Origin: Streptomyces hydrogenans
Lineage (GTDB): Bacteria > Actinomycetota > Actinomycetes > Streptomycetales > Streptomycetaceae
Length of the DNA stretch: 64,000 nt
Assembly (NCBI RefSeq): GCF_014656075.1
Contig: NZ_BNBS01000026.1
Coordinates: 17,691-81,690 of the forward strand
Direction of reading: 5' to 3'
Positions 52,320 through 62,914 of the stretch are shown here, in pieces. The translations under genes were made by a program, and so were the position numbers. Within the stretch, counting starts at the first letter, position 1, and every line of letters starts with the position of its first letter. Below the pieces are notes generated by a model that searched no databases, was not told where the DNA came from, and worked only from the letters and a program-made list of their open reading frames with translations.

Positions 52320-52641
52320 CTCCCACGCCGCGCCATGAGGAACTGTTCCGACTTCGCCGGACGGAGTGGCACCGCACGCATCACGGACAGATGCGCGAAG
52401 GCCGGTCGAGGGACCGCGGGAACGCAGGGACACCCATCCCCTCCCGCCCGTTCCCCGGCGCCCCACTCCCCGCTCTCCGGCCGCGTCATCCAGGTGCGGC
52501 GGCCCGTTACGGGCCGCCGCCCGGTGCCGCGTCTCCCACCCCCCGTCATCACCCGCACCCGCAGAGCCTCGCGTCTCGTACGCAGGCTCTCCCACAGGGC
52601 TGCCCGCGCTCCCAAGGGACCGCCGCGGCCAGGAGGCACCC
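52320..52641. other. Gap before the second permease, with a strong hairpin
   Basis: The gap contains an 11-bp perfect stem GCGGCGGCCCG/CGGGCCGCCGC with loop TTA at 52496-52520, either a terminator for the HTH gene or an attenuator of the permease. GGAAC-T-GTTCC at 52339-52349 is a small palindrome. No gene is seen. Confidence 0.5.
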
Positions 52642-54072
52642 ATGCCGGAATCCCACACCGCCCCGGAACCGACGAAGACCGAGGCCGGATCCGACGCCCG
52701 TCCCGACAACCCCGCAAGACCGGACGACACCCATCCGGTCGATCGGATGCTGCCCCCGGTGAAGCTCTTCAGCGCCGGCCTGCAGCACGTCGCAGCCATG
52801 TACGCGGGTGTCGTCGCACCCCCGCTGGTCGTCGGCATCGGCGTGGGACTGTCCACCGCCGACATCGCGTTCCTGATGAGCGCCAGCCTGTTCACCTCCG
52901 GGATCGCCACGCTGCTGCAGACGCTCGGGTTCTGGAAGGTCGGAGCACGGCTGCCGTTCGTCAACGGCGTCTCCTTCGCCGGCGTCGCACCCATGCTCGC
53001 GATCGCCAAGGCCGAAGGGCCCGAGGACGCCCTGCCCGTCATCTACGGCGCCGTGATCGTCGCCGGAGTCTTCGGGTTCCTCCTCGCCCCCTTCTTCTGC
53101 AAGCTGATCCGCTTCTTCCCGCCCGTCGTCACCGGCACGGTCATCACCCTCATCGGCGTGTCCCTGCTGCCCGTGGCCTTCAACTGGGCCCAGGGCGGGA
53201 ACGCGCAGGCACCGGACTACGGAAGCCTCGAGTACATCGGCCTCGCCACCGCCACCCTGCTGATCACCGTGGCCCTGCGCCGGCTCCTGACGGGATTCCT
53301 GAAGCAGATCTCCATCCTGCTGGGACTCGTCGCCGGCACGCTGATCTCCCTGCCGCTGGGGGTCGCCGACTTCAGCTCCGTCGGCGACGCCGACATCATC
53401 GGCATCCCCACCCCGTTCCACTTCGGCGCACCGCAGTTCGCGGCGGCGGCGATCATCTCCATGTGCATCGTGATGCTCGTGTCGATGACCGAGTCCACCG
53501 CGGACGTCCTCGCCCTCGGCGAGATCGTCGAGAAGCCCGCGGACGAGAAGACCCTCGCCGCCGCTCTGCGCGCCGACGGCCTCGGCACCGCCCTCAGCCC
53601 CCTCTTCAACGGCTTCGCCGCCAGCGCCTTCGCCCAGAACGTCGGCCTGGTCGCCATCACCAAGGTCCGCAGCCGCTTCGTCGTCGCCGCGGCCGGCGGC
53701 ATCCTCATCCTGCTGGGCCTCTGCCCGCTGCTCGCCTCCGTCGTCGCGCTCATCCCGCAGCCGGTCCTCGGCGGCGTCGGCATCGCCCTCTTCGGGACCG
53801 TCGCCGCAAGCGGCATCCAGACCCTCGCCGGAGCCGCCCTCGAACGCGGCGACAACGTCCTCATCGTCGCCATCTCCCTCGGCGCCGGCATCATCCCCAT
53901 CGCCGCCCCGGACTTCTACCACGCCTTCCCCGAGGGCGCCCGCATCGTCCTCGACTCCGGCATCAGCACCGGATGCGTGGTCGCCGTCCTGCTCAACCTC
54001 GCCTTCAACCACCTCGGCCGGAAGACCGACCCGGCTCTGGAGGCGCTGCCCTCGCCCGCCGCCCACCACTGA
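52642..54072 (+). CDS. NCS2-family nucleobase permease
   Basis: The protein has 476 residues with AGGAGG six bases before the ATG. It is paralogous to the 49394 gene along the whole membrane domain: LQHVAAMYAGVVAPPLVVGI, ARLPFVNGVSFAGVAPML, AFAQNVGLVAITKVRSRFVV and VLGGVGIALFGTVAASGIQT. After the QNVGLV box, used by NCS2 transporters for nucleobase contact, it ends only 40 residues past the last helix. Proton- or sodium-coupled purine uptake is expected. The 33-residue N-terminus is hydrophilic. Confidence 0.9.
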   Translation: MPESHTAPEPTKTEAGSDARPDNPARPDDTHPVDRMLPPVKLFSAGLQHVAAMYAGVVAPPLVVGIGVGLSTADIAFLMSASLFTSGIATLLQTLGFWKVGARLPFVNGVSFAGVAPMLAIAKAEGPEDALPVIYGAVIVAGVFGFLLAPFFCKLIRFFPPVVTGTVITLIGVSLLPVAFNWAQGGNAQAPDYGSLEYIGLATATLLITVALRRLLTGFLKQISILLGLVAGTLISLPLGVADFSSVGDADIIGIPTPFHFGAPQFAAAAIISMCIVMLVSMTESTADVLALGEIVEKPADEKTLAAALRADGLGTALSPLFNGFAASAFAQNVGLVAITKVRSRFVVAAAGGILILLGLCPLLASVVALIPQPVLGGVGIALFGTVAASGIQTLAGAALERGDNVLIVAISLGAGIIPIAAPDFYHAFPEGARIVLDSGISTGCVVAVLLNLAFNHLGRKTDPALEALPSPAAHH

Positions 54073-54077
54073 AATGA

Positions 54078-54126
54078 CCCCGTGACAAGGGCGCCGCGCC
54101 GTCCGGCGGAAGGCGGTGACACGGGG
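54078..54126 (+). terminator. Terminator after the second permease
   Basis: Outer arms CCCCGTG (54078) and CACGGGG (54120) enclose further GC pairing and start five bases after the stop codon. Confidence 0.5.
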
Positions 54127-54560
54127 CCGCCGGTGCACGTCGCGCCCGCTTCGGCGGCGGGGGCGGCGTCCTCGGCGGTCAGAAGTGGTTGGACTGCTCG
54201 TGCGTGAAGTCCATAGGAGTTCCACCTGATTTGAACGCATCTTCCTGGTGTCGGAATAGCGGCACTGTCGGACTTCCGGCGTACGGTGCCGGGATCTTGT
54301 CCGGGCGTGCCGGCCGTCGCCGGGGAGCGCGCCCACCGGCATCGTCGTCCTTCGGCAGAGCACGGCGACGGGACATGAACGCCCTGAACAAGCCCGCAAG
54401 TTGCCGGGAGCAGGCATGTGACCCGGAGTCGGGGCCATGGCACGCTGCGGCGGGCACACAGGGGCTCCGCCGGACCGTTCGTCGCCGCGTCGGAGCCCTC
54501 GTACCCGCCCGGCCGGCGTCACGTCACGGTCGTCGGATCAGTCCGCACCACGGGGGAAGC
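54127..54560. other. Intergenic region with a very short ORF
   Basis: On the minus strand 54179-54214 encodes the 11-residue MDFTHEQSNHF with AGGTGG seven bases before its ATG. Nothing downstream of it is recognisable, so it is noted only. The remainder is the leader of the RCK gene; GGAATAGCGGCACTGTCGG near 54251 is AT-richer than its surroundings. No supported gene. Confidence 0.3.
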
Positions 54561-56465
54561 ATGTCCTTGCTGCCGCATCAGGAGAATCCTCGGACCGACG
54601 GGCACATGGTGGTCTGCGGCGACGACGGACTCGCGCACCGGCTGGCGGCCGAGCTGCGAGAGGTCTACCGGCGCCAGGTGGTCCTCGTCGTCCCGGTCAC
54701 CGAACCGCAGGACCACGGCGCCGAGCCGACGGCTCCGGTCCCGGCGGGGCAGTTCTCCGCGGGAACCGGGCCACCGCCGCGGGAAGTACCCTCCCCGGCA
54801 CCCACCCGCGAAGCTCTCCGGCGGGCCCGGGTGGAGTCCGCCGCCGCCCTCGCCCTGCTCTACGAGGACGACGAGACGAACCTCCGGGCCGCGCTCGCCG
54901 CGCGCCGGCTGAACCCGGGGCTGCGCCTGGTCGTCCGCATGTACAACCGCAAGCTGGGCGACCGGCTGGAGGAGCTCCTCGACCAGGCCGTCCTCGTGAC
55001 CGAGCCGGGCGTGGACCGGACCGTCCTGGACGCGTCCACGACGGTGCTGTCCGACGCGGACACCGCCGCGCCGGCGCTCGTCGCCACGGCGATCGCCGAC
55101 ACGAGGAAGGTGGTGCAGGCCGGCGGCCTGCTGCTGCGCGCGGCGGAGCGGCCCGCGCCCGGCCGGGGCGAGGTCCCCGACCCGGGACTGTGCACGCTCG
55201 CGCTGCTGTCGTCGACCACCACGGACCCCGCCGGGGCCGAGGGCTCGGACACCAGCGGGGCGGGAGGTCCCGACCTCCTGCCCGACGACCGGGTCGTCCT
55301 GGCGTCCCAGGGCCGGGGAACGATCGTCCTGGAGGCGGTCCGCCGGGCCGGCCCCGCCCTGCCGCCCCGGCGCCTGGCACGCCGCGGCGCCCCGCTCGGC
55401 GAGGTGTTCTCCGCCCGTCTGCGGTGGGCGCTGGCCGGTGTCGTCGCCGCGGTGCTCGTCCTGACGGGCACCACGATCGCGCTCACCGACGCCGGGCCCG
55501 TCCAGGCCGCGTACCTGACCCTGCTCGACCTCTTCTCCATCAACGACCCGGCCCTGGAGGAGCCGACCACCCGGCAGGTGCTCCAGCTGCTGTCCGGACT
55601 GGCCGGCCTCGCCCTGCTGCCGCTGCTCGTGGCCGGAGCGCTGGAGGCCCTGGGCACGTTCAGGGCGGTCGGCGCGCTGCGCCGCCCGCCCCGCATCCTC
55701 TCCGGTCACATCGTGCTGCTAGGCCTCGGCAAGATCGGCGCCCGGGTCCTCGCCCGCCTGCGGGAGTACGACATCCCGGTCGTCTGCGTCGAACAGGACC
55801 CGGACGCCCGCGGCATCCCGCTCGCCCGCGACCTCGGCGTCCCGGTGATCCTCGGTGACGTCACCGAGGACGGCGTCCTCGACGCCGCCCGCGTCCACCG
55901 GGCCGACGCCCTGCTCGCCCTCACCAGCTCCGACACCACCAACCTGGAGGCCGTCCTCGCCGCGCGGACCCTCCACAGCGGCCTGCGCACGGTGCTGCGG
56001 CTCTACGACGACGACTTCGCCACCGCCGTCTACCGCACCCTGCGCTCCGCCCACCCCGACGCCGTCACCCGCAGCCGCAGCGTCTCCCACCTCGCCGCCC
56101 CCGCCTTCGCCGGCGCCATGATGGGCCGCCAGATCCTGGGGGCGATACCCGTGGAGCGCAAGGTCCTGCTCTTCGCCGCGCTCCTCGTCGCCGGCCATCC
56201 CCAGCTCGAAGGGCGGACCGTCGCCGAGTCGTTCCGTGCCGACTCCTGGCGGGTCCTCGCCCTCGACACCGCCGACGCCTCCGCCCGCCGCCCCGACCTC
56301 GCCTCCACCCCGCTCGACGGCGAACGGTCCGAACTCCTCTGGGACCTCCACCCCGGTTACGTCCTCCAGCCCCGCGACCGCGTCGTCATCGCCGCCACCC
56401 GCCGCGGTCTCGCCGAACTCCTCGCGACCGGCCCGCAGCCCGCGTCCGAACCGGCCGCCGGGTGA
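54561..56465 (+). CDS. RCK/TrkA-N ion-channel-like protein
   Basis: The protein has 634 residues. The ATG follows GGGGGAAGC. Two NAD-binding TrkA-N-type domains flank a membrane segment. The first is at about 15-165 (HMVVCGDDGLAHRLAAELRE, LVVRMYNRKLGDRLEELL). Two hydrophobic helices lie at about 295-375 (WALAGVVAAVLVLTGTTIAL, LLSGLAGLALLPLLVAGALE). The second Rossmann fold is at about 385-500 (HIVLLGLGKIGARVLARLRE, VVCVEQDPDARG, VILGDVTEDGVLDAARV). A TrkA-C-like end follows. The layout matches the CASTOR/POLLUX-like and Streptomyces potassium-channel-related NAD-binding proteins. No clear TVGYG filter is present between the helices, so channel function is uncertain. Confidence 0.83.
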   Translation: MSLLPHQENPRTDGHMVVCGDDGLAHRLAAELREVYRRQVVLVVPVTEPQDHGAEPTAPVPAGQFSAGTGPPPREVPSPAPTREALRRARVESAAALALLYEDDETNLRAALAARRLNPGLRLVVRMYNRKLGDRLEELLDQAVLVTEPGVDRTVLDASTTVLSDADTAAPALVATAIADTRKVVQAGGLLLRAAERPAPGRGEVPDPGLCTLALLSSTTTDPAGAEGSDTSGAGGPDLLPDDRVVLASQGRGTIVLEAVRRAGPALPPRRLARRGAPLGEVFSARLRWALAGVVAAVLVLTGTTIALTDAGPVQAAYLTLLDLFSINDPALEEPTTRQVLQLLSGLAGLALLPLLVAGALEALGTFRAVGALRRPPRILSGHIVLLGLGKIGARVLARLREYDIPVVCVEQDPDARGIPLARDLGVPVILGDVTEDGVLDAARVHRADALLALTSSDTTNLEAVLAARTLHSGLRTVLRLYDDDFATAVYRTLRSAHPDAVTRSRSVSHLAAPAFAGAMMGRQILGAIPVERKVLLFAALLVAGHPQLEGRTVAESFRADSWRVLALDTADASARRPDLASTPLDGERSELLWDLHPGYVLQPRDRVVIAATRRGLAELLATGPQPASEPAAG

Positions 56466-56507
56466 GGCGCCCCGCGCCACGTCCCGGTACGGCCGTCGTC
56501 GGCCGGG

Positions 56508-57035
56508 CTACGGGGACCGGCCATCGACCGGGCCGCCCGTGGCGGGGACCCGCGCGCCGTGGACTTCCCCCGCCCCCTGACGCGCCCCGGCGACGACCCG
56601 TACGCCTTCTCCTTCTCCGGCCTCAAGACGGCCGCCGCCCGCTGGGTCGAGAAGTACCGGGCCCAGGGTCTCGACCTGTCCGTCGCGGACGGGGCCGCCG
56701 CCCTCCGGGAGGCCGTCGCCGACGTCCTGACCCGCAAGGCCCTCGCGGCCTGCAAGGCGTACGGCGTGAAGACGCTGATCGTGGTCGGCGGCGTCGCCGC
56801 GAACTCCCGCGTCCGCGGCCTGGCCGAGCAGCGGTGCGCCGCCGCGGGCGTCGAGCTGCGCGTCCCGCCGATGACGCTGTGCACGGACAGCGGTGCCATG
56901 ATCGCGGCCGTCGGCGACCTCCTCGTACGGTCCGGAGCCGAACCCGCCCCACTGGACGTGTCCATCGACCCGTCCGCACCCCTGGAGTACGCCTCCCTGA
57001 CCCCGCTGTCGGCACTCCCGGCGAGAGCCGCCTGA
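56508..57035 (+). pseudogene. tsaD: C-terminal fragment of tsaD (tRNA threonylcarbamoyltransferase)
   Basis: From about 56508 the frame reads GPAIDRAARGGDPRAVDFPR and then YAFSFSGLKTAAARWVEKY, LIVVGGVAANSRVRGLAEQR and MTLCTDSGAMIAAVGDLLV. This is the last 170 or so residues of TsaD. The N-terminal half with the HxxxH iron/zinc site and ATP loop is missing. The open frame extends directly from the end of the RCK gene with no start context. A complete tsaD is essential, so it should exist elsewhere on the chromosome; this is a duplicated or transferred remnant. Confidence 0.78.
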
Positions 57036-57208
57036 TGCCCGCCCTCGTCCGGCCCGTCTCCGGGAACCGAGCCGCCTCCTTGCGCACGCGGACGGCGTCC
57101 GTGCCGTGTACGCGGAGGCGGACGACGGTCCGCCCTGACGTGAGGACGCCGACCGGGCCGACGGCGGCGAGGACACCTTCCGCGGATCGGCCCGGCTGGG
57201 TTCGGGGC

Positions 57209-57364
57209 ATGACGACACCTCCCACCGCCGGCGCCTGGAAGCCGGGGCAGTGGCTGACGGCGGACGCCCAGCCGGCCTCGGCCGAGGTGACGCGGGCCCG
57301 GCTGCGCATGCCGGAGCTGACGATCGCCGACATCGAGCAGGCGGAGGCGGACTCGCTGATGTGA
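57209..57364 (+). CDS. Possible 51-residue protein of unknown function
   Basis: The frame encodes MTTPPTAGAWKPGQWLTADA followed by a helical, acidic end (LTIADIEQAEADSLM). The ribosome binding site is only a GGTTCGGGG. Codon third positions are GC-rich. It could be a genuine small protein or the end of a degraded gene following the tsaD fragment. No family recognised. Confidence 0.35.
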   Translation: MTTPPTAGAWKPGQWLTADAQPASAEVTRARLRMPELTIADIEQAEADSLM

Positions 57365-57573
57365 CGGTACGAGTGACGGGCCGAGAGGTGAGATCCGTCG
57401 ACACCTCCGAACCGACCCGTCCACCACGCCGCACGGCGCGCGGCCCCGCGCCGTGCCCCGGGCGTGCGGATCCCGTGGTGGGTTGCCACCGCCGGATCCG
57501 CACGCGGGTCGCCGGGTCGCGCGGGGAGGCGGTGGCGGTACGCCGTGCCGCGGGGGGCCGGATCGCCGCCCGG

Positions 57574-58158
57574 TTACTTGCTGGCGGCGAAGCGCATCAG
57601 GGCCTGCTCGTCGCCCTGCTTGATCTTGCCCGTCTCGTTGATCACTTCGAGCTTCCAGCCGTCGGTCGCGCGGATCGCCTTGGCGACCGCGCACCCGTTG
57701 TCGCTGCTGAGCATGCTCGGCCAGATGTCGGCCACCTGCTGGGAGTTGCCGCCGGTCGCGTCGTACACCTTGAAGCTGATGTTGCGCGCCTGCTGGAAGG
57801 AGCTGCCCTTCTTGTACGCGGCGGCGACGAACACGATGGAGGTGACGTGGGCCGGCACGCGGGCGAACTCGACCGTCACCGTCTCGTCGTCGCCGTCCCC
57901 GTGTCCGGTCTGGTTGTCGCCGCTGTGCACGAGGGAGCCGTTGCCCATCGGGTCCAGGGAGTCCAGGCCCGCGAGGCGCACCGGGTCGCCGTTGTGCATG
58001 GCGATGGCGATCAGGTCGAGGTCGGTGCCCTTCTTGCGGCGGAGCACGCCCATCACACCGCCGCTGCTTCCGGCGGTGGGGTCCCAGGACACCCCGATGG
58101 ACATGTGGGTCACGCCGGCCAGGTCCGCCGGGCCGTCTTCCTTCGTGAGCGTAATCAT
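57574..58158 (-). CDS. TerD-family calcium-binding stress protein
   Basis: The protein has 194 residues. TerD-fold landmarks are SIGVSWDPTAG, DLDLIAIAMHNG, DSLDPMGNGSLVHSGDNQTG with the acidic GHGDGDDETVTVEF calcium loop, and GSSFQQARNISFKVYDATGG. Family members bind Ca2+ and take part in tellurite/phage/stress responses and, in Streptomyces, development. The stop is TAA. A five-codon ORF (MIDG then stop) overlaps the ATG as GGATGATT and has AAGG just upstream, so translation may be coupled to a mini-leader. Confidence 0.92.
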   Translation of the reverse strand: MITLTKEDGPADLAGVTHMSIGVSWDPTAGSSGGVMGVLRRKKGTDLDLIAIAMHNGDPVRLAGLDSLDPMGNGSLVHSGDNQTGHGDGDDETVTVEFARVPAHVTSIVFVAAAYKKGSSFQQARNISFKVYDATGGNSQQVADIWPSMLSSDNGCAVAKAIRATDGWKLEVINETGKIKQGDEQALMRFAASK

Positions 58159-58352
58159 CCGTCGATCATCCTTCTTCCTGCTGTGCTGTGAGATGCGTAG
58201 CGGCCGGTGCGGCCCCCGACGCGCAGGCGGCGTTGACCGGTGGCGTGAAGTCGTGTCGCCTCGCACGGCCACCCAACCCGGGCGGTGCGGCCGCGCGCAA
58301 GCTCCTGCGCACGCGCGTGAGCGGAGGGGCCGATTCCCTGCGACGCGCCGGG

Positions 58353-58928
58353 TCAGACGTTCACGCCGAAGTCGGCCGCGATGCCCGCGAGGCCGCTGGC
58401 GTAGCCCTGGCCGACGGCGCGGAACTTCCATTCGGCACCGTTCCGGTACAGCTCGCCGAAGACCATCGCGGTCTCGGTGGCGGCGTCCTCGGAGAGGTCG
58501 TAACGGGCGAGCTCGACGCCGTCGGCCTGGTTGACGACGCGGATGAAGGCGTTGCGGACCTGGCCGAAGCTCTGGCCGCGGTTGTCGGCGTCGTGGATGG
58601 AGACCGGGAAGGCGATCCTGGTGATGCCCGCGGGCACGGCGGAGAGGTCGACCTTGATGGACTCGTCGTCGCCGTCGCCCTCACCGGTGAGGTTGTCGCC
58701 GGTGTGCTCCACCGAACCGTCCGGGCTGGTGAGGTTGTTGTAGAAGACGAAGTGGCGGTCGGAGGCGACCTTGCCGGTGTCGTCCAGCAGGAGGGCGCTG
58801 GCGTCCAGGTCGTGGTCGGTGCCGGTGGTCGTCCGTACGTCCCAGCCCAGGCCGACCAGCACCGCCGTGAGGCCGGGGGCCTCCTTGCTGAGGGAGACGT
58901 TGCCGCCCTTGGCGAGGCTCACACCCAT
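58353..58928 (-). CDS. TerD-family calcium-binding stress protein
   Basis: The protein has 191 residues with AAGGA seven bases before its ATG. It is the canonical TerD form: [47 protein letters not shown], then [20 protein letters not shown] and [14 protein letters not shown] with the calcium-coordinating acidic residues, and [20 protein letters not shown]. It lies 194 bp upstream of the paralogous TerD gene on the same strand; the two may share a promoter or be independent. No TerA/TerB/TerC partners are present in the window. Confidence 0.94.
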   Translation of the reverse strand: MGVSLAKGGNVSLSKEAPGLTAVLVGLGWDVRTTTGTDHDLDASALLLDDTGKVASDRHFVFYNNLTSPDGSVEHTGDNLTGEGDGDDESIKVDLSAVPAGITRIAFPVSIHDADNRGQSFGQVRNAFIRVVNQADGVELARYDLSEDAATETAMVFGELYRNGAEWKFRAVGQGYASGLAGIAADFGVNV

Positions 58929-59168
58929 GTCACGTTCCTTCCCGTGGCGGCCCCCGGCGCGAGGGCCCGGGGCGCTGACTTGCGGAGATTTGAATCTACA
59001 ACACTGTAGAAAACGAGGACCCCCCTGGTTGCCGCCCGACTTCCGCGAGGGGCCCTTGGCCCCGGCCCGCCGGGGGACAGGTGCCCATGCTGCTGGGGAC
59101 GGTGCGGGGCGCGTCGCCGGTTCCGGCGGCGGGTCGGGCCGTGCGGCGGCGAGTCGGCCGTGCGGCGG

Positions 59169-59204
59169 GAGGGGCCGTTCCGGAGCCGTCCGGAACGGCC
59201 CCTC
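59169..59204 (-). terminator. Very strong hairpin terminator of the ABC operon
   Basis: A perfect 16-bp stem GAGGGGCCGTTCCGGA with its complement and a four-base GCCG loop lies 27 bases after the stop of the second ABC gene. Confidence 0.8.
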
Positions 59205-59230
59205 GGTCGCTCGCGGGAGGGCGGGGCGGC

Positions 59231-60946
59231 TCAGACGGGCGTCGCCGGGGTCAGGGAGGCGTCCCAGAAGGCGGCGTAGCGGCCGCCGAGGCGCAGCAGC
59301 TCTTCGTGGGTGCCCTGTTCCGCGATCCGGCCGCCGTCGAGGAAGACGACGTGGTCGGCACGGCGGACGGTCCGCATCCGGTGCGCGACCGTCACCACCG
59401 TGCGGCCCGCCATCAGGCGCTCGACGCCCTCGTGGACGGCGGCCTCGTTCACCGGGTCCAGCGCGGAGGTCACCTCGTCCAGGAGGACGACGGGGGCGTC
59501 CTTGAGGAGGGCCCGGGCGATCGAGACGCGCTGGCGTTCGCCGCCCGACAGGAGGGCGCCGCCCTCGCCGACCGGGGTCGACCAGCCGGCGGGCAGGCGC
59601 GCGATCACCTCGTCGAGGCGGGCCGCCGTCGCCGCCGCCCGCACCTCGGACGTGTCGGCGCCGGGCCGGCCGAGGCGGACGTTCTCCTCGATCGTGCCGT
59701 CGAAGAGGTAGACGTCCTGGAAGACGACGGCGCACCGCGCCGTGAGCGTCTCCGAGGCGATCGCGCGGACGTCCGCGCCGCCCACGCGCACCGCGCCGGC
59801 GTCCACGTCGTGGAACCGCGCGATCAGCTGGAGGAGGGTGCTCTTGCCGGACCCCGACGGCCCGACCACGGCGAGCCGCCGGCCCTGCGGGACGGACAGC
59901 GACAGGTCGTCGATGACCGTGCGGTCGCCGCGGCGGAAGGTGACGTTCGCGAACTCCAGGCCGTGGCCGTCCGGCCGGACCGGCACGGCGGGTTCGGGCA
60001 GTGGCTCGGCGCGCAGCACCGCGTCGAGGAGCCCCAGTTCGTGGCGCGCCTCGCGGAGCCGTCCTCCCAGCTCCGACAGGGAGAGCAGGGGGTCCGCGCA
60101 GCGGGCGGCCAGGACCAGGACCGCGAGCAGCTCCGCCGCGCCGATGTCCCCGCCGAGCGCGAGGTGGGCACCCAGGGCGAGCACGGCGGTGAACGTCGCC
60201 TGGACCACGAGCGCCAGACCGACCACACCCGGCAGGGCCGACAGCGCGCTGCGCCGCGAGGCGCGCCGGACCTCCCGCAACGCGTCGTCGAGCAGGCCGA
60301 AGCGTTCGGCGGTCCGGCCGCCCGCGCGGAGCACCGGCTGGGCCTGGAGGAATTCGACGACCCGCCCGGCGGCCTCGTGGTCGCGCTCGTGGCGCTCCGC
60401 GTCGGACGCGGCCGCCGAGCGCCCCGTACGCAGCCGGACCACCGCCACCAGCGGGACGGCGGCCGCCGCGGCGAGCCCCAGCCGCCAGTCGGCGACCAGC
60501 AGGACGACGAGGATCGCCGCCGGGGTCACGGACGCCGCGACGAACGGTGCCAGCAGGTGCGCGATCACGCCCATCGCCCGCAGCACGCCCCGGCCGGCCA
60601 GGACCGACACCTCGCCTACGCGGCCCCCTTCGTACCAGCCGAGGGGCAGCCGGGCCAGATGGTCGCCGAGCCGGTGGTACGTGCCGCGCAGCAGCGTGCT
60701 CCCGACCAGGAATCCGGACAGGTCGCTGACGTGGCGGAGCACCGCGTAGACCCCGACCGACGCCCCGAAGGCGGCCAGCCAGGGCCAGGCGTCCTCGGGC
60801 GTGCCGCCGAACAGGGCGCGCAGCAGGGGGACGAGGAGCCCGTAGGAGAGTCCCTCGACGAGGGCGGCGGCCGCCATCAGGGCCACGGTGCGGCGCACCG
60901 GCCGGGCGTACTCGTGGCCCAGCACCCGGAGCAGCGTGCGGATCAT
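59231..60946 (-). CDS. ABC transporter half (permease-ATPase fusion), second subunit
   Basis: The protein has 571 residues and starts on an ATGA overlap with the preceding half-transporter. Six membrane helices (about 20-290; [40 protein letters not shown]) are followed by the nucleotide-binding domain. This has Walker [21 protein letters not shown], signature [17 protein letters not shown], Walker [14 protein letters not shown] and the switch histidine VTVAHRM. The type IV (ABCB-like) half belongs to a heterodimer with the upstream gene. The pair resembles IrtA/IrtB- and YbtP/YbtQ-type siderophore-related transporters, but no siderophore genes are adjacent, so drug export is equally possible. 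Confidence 0.9.
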   Translation of the reverse strand: MIRTLLRVLGHEYARPVRRTVALMAAAALVEGLSYGLLVPLLRALFGGTPEDAWPWLAAFGASVGVYAVLRHVSDLSGFLVGSTLLRGTYHRLGDHLARLPLGWYEGGRVGEVSVLAGRGVLRAMGVIAHLLAPFVAASVTPAAILVVLLVADWRLGLAAAAAVPLVAVVRLRTGRSAAASDAERHERDHEAAGRVVEFLQAQPVLRAGGRTAERFGLLDDALREVRRASRRSALSALPGVVGLALVVQATFTAVLALGAHLALGGDIGAAELLAVLVLAARCADPLLSLSELGGRLREARHELGLLDAVLRAEPLPEPAVPVRPDGHGLEFANVTFRRGDRTVIDDLSLSVPQGRRLAVVGPSGSGKSTLLQLIARFHDVDAGAVRVGGADVRAIASETLTARCAVVFQDVYLFDGTIEENVRLGRPGADTSEVRAAATAARLDEVIARLPAGWSTPVGEGGALLSGGERQRVSIARALLKDAPVVLLDEVTSALDPVNEAAVHEGVERLMAGRTVVTVAHRMRTVRRADHVVFLDGGRIAEQGTHEELLRLGGRYAAFWDASLTPATPV

Positions 60947-62871
60947 CGGGGCTCGTCTCCTCGCGGTACGGGGGTGGGCGTCGGGCTCGGAACAGGGGCA
61001 GGAGCAGGGGCAGGGGCGGAGGCTGGGGCCACGGCTCGGGTGAGGAGCGGGGGTGGGGCCGGGTCCTGGGCCTGGGGCGAGGCGGTGGACGGGGCGCGAC
61101 GGGCCGACCAGAAAGCGGCGAACCTCCCCTCCCTGGCCAGGAGTTCGGCGGGCCTGCCGCACTCCACGACCGCCCCTTCGTCCAGCATCACGACGGTGTC
61201 GGCGGCGGCGATCGTCTCCGGGCGGTGGGCGATGACCAGGACGGTCCGGTCGCCCTTGAGCGTCGTCAGGGTGTGGCGGACGGCCCGCTCGGTCTGAGGG
61301 TCGGCGAAGGCGGTCGCCTCGTCGAGGACGAGGACGGGCGCGTCGGCGAGCAGGGCGCGCGCGAGGGCGATCCGCTGCGCCTCGCCGCCCGACAGGCCGG
61401 CGTCCTCGCCGACCACCGACGCGTAGCCCCGGGGCAGTTCGAGGATCCGGTCGTGGATGTGGGCCAGCCGGGCGGCGCGGACCACGGCGTCGTGGCCGGC
61501 GTGCGGCACCGCCAGGGCGATGTTGTCCGCGACCGACGCGCGCAGCAGCCGGACGTCCTGGAAGACGAACGAGACCTTCCGGTACAGCTCCCGGGAGTCG
61601 AGGGCGCGCAGGTCGACGCCGCCGAGGACGACCGCGCCCCGGGTCGGGTCGAAGAACCGCGGCAACAGCCGCACCAGGGTGGACTTTCCGCTGCCCGAGG
61701 GACCCACGAGGGCCGTGACCGTGCCCGGTTCGAGCACCAGGTCGATGCCGCGCAGCACCTCGTGGCCGGGGTCGTAGCCGAAGCGGACGTCCCGCAGCTC
61801 CACCCGGTGGCCGTCGGGCACGGCCGGGCGCGCGGGCTCCGGCAGGGGGCGCACCTCCAGCACGTCCCGGATCCGGCCGACCGCGCGCCGGGCGGCCCGG
61901 AGGTCGTCGAAGCCGTGGCCGAGCGCCTGCACGGGGGCGGTCAGGCCCAGGCCGAGCAGCAGGAAGGGGAGGAGGTCGGCGGCGGCGATCCGGCCGGTGG
62001 TGAGGAGGACCGTGCCGCCGGTCAGCACCACGAGCAGCACGAACGGCGGCGACAGCGCGACCTGCATCCCGGCGGCGGTCCCGGCGAGCCCGCGCACCAT
62101 CCGGAGGAAGCCGCCGACGAAGTCGTCGACGGCCGTGCGGAAGCGCCGCTGGACGTGCTCGCTGCCGCCGAACGCCTTGACCACCGCGATGCCCTGGACG
62201 AACTCGACGACCGCGCTCGCGATCCGCGCCATGCCGGCGTCGAACTCCTCCTGCTCCCGCAGCCGGGCCGGCGTCATCATCAGCGGGACCAGCGCCGTCG
62301 CCAGCAGCACCGGGACCAGGGTGACGAGGGTGAGCCGCCAGTCGACGGCGAACAGGTAGGCCAGCGACACCGCCGGCACCACGAAGGCGGAGACCAGCTC
62401 GCCGGGGGCGTGCGCGATGAAGGGGTGCACCGTGCTGACGTCCTCCCCGACCACCTTCGTCAGCTCGCCGGTCCGGCGCCGCGAGAACCAGCCGAGCGGC
62501 ACCCTTCCCAGCCGCTCGGCCAGCAGCCGGCGCAGCGTCAGTTGCACCTGTCCGTCCAGTAGGTGGCCGAGGCCGGACGAGGCGGCGGTGAACAGCAGGC
62601 GGACGAGGAGGCCCGCGGCGCCCACGGCCACGGCGGTCCACACCCGCGCGGGGTCCGCCGGTCCCGGCGACAGCAGGGCGCGGCCCACCTCGACGACGGC
62701 CAGCAGCGGCAGCAGGCCCGCGAGGGCCCCGACGACCTGGAGGGCCACCACGGCGGCGAAGCCCGCGGAGTACGGGCGCAGCAGGCCGGCCGTGGACGGT
62801 CCTGGCGGGGAGCCGCCCTCGGGCGGGGCGGCGGACGGCTCCGCCGGCGCGGTGGCTTCGGTACTGGTCAT
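60943..62871 (-). CDS. ABC transporter half (permease-ATPase fusion), first subunit
   Basis: The protein has 642 residues and an ATG with GAGGAGG upstream. Six membrane helices occupy about 30-320 ([40 protein letters not shown]). The ATPase has Walker [21 protein letters not shown], signature [16 protein letters not shown] and Walker [14 protein letters not shown], with [10 protein letters not shown] as H-loop. A 50-residue Pro/Ala-rich tail ends the protein just before the second half. It forms a heterodimer with the 59231 gene. It is divergent from a TetR gene with a 24-bp palindrome between them. Confidence 0.9.
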   Translation of the reverse strand: MTSTEATAPAEPSAAPPEGGSPPGPSTAGLLRPYSAGFAAVVALQVVGALAGLLPLLAVVEVGRALLSPGPADPARVWTAVAVGAAGLLVRLLFTAASSGLGHLLDGQVQLTLRRLLAERLGRVPLGWFSRRRTGELTKVVGEDVSTVHPFIAHAPGELVSAFVVPAVSLAYLFAVDWRLTLVTLVPVLLATALVPLMMTPARLREQEEFDAGMARIASAVVEFVQGIAVVKAFGGSEHVQRRFRTAVDDFVGGFLRMVRGLAGTAAGMQVALSPPFVLLVVLTGGTVLLTTGRIAAADLLPFLLLGLGLTAPVQALGHGFDDLRAARRAVGRIRDVLEVRPLPEPARPAVPDGHRVELRDVRFGYDPGHEVLRGIDLVLEPGTVTALVGPSGSGKSTLVRLLPRFFDPTRGAVVLGGVDLRALDSRELYRKVSFVFQDVRLLRASVADNIALAVPHAGHDAVVRAARLAHIHDRILELPRGYASVVGEDAGLSGGEAQRIALARALLADAPVLVLDEATAFADPQTERAVRHTLTTLKGDRTVLVIAHRPETIAAADTVVMLDEGAVVECGRPAELLAREGRFAAFWSARRAPSTASPQAQDPAPPPLLTRAVAPASAPAPAPAPVPSPTPTPVPRGDEPR

Positions 62872-62914
62872 GGTCCTCCTCGGAGTCGAACTCCCGCTCG
62901 CGCGGAGCCCGTTA

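Noticed and set aside
54179..54214. Eleven-codon ORF MDFTHEQSNHF as a RiPP precursor or leader peptide
   Set aside because: It has a fair ribosome binding site but no processing genes, no attenuator and no homologue in memory; too short to support.
57574..58928. Complete tellurite-resistance (ter) operon
   Set aside because: Only two TerD-type genes are present; TerA, TerB, TerC, TerZ and the associated biosynthetic genes are absent from the window.
59231..62871. Siderophore biosynthesis/uptake locus
   Set aside because: The ABC pair resembles IrtAB/YbtPQ, but no siderophore synthase, reductase domain or iron-box-like site was found; kept as transporter of unknown substrate.
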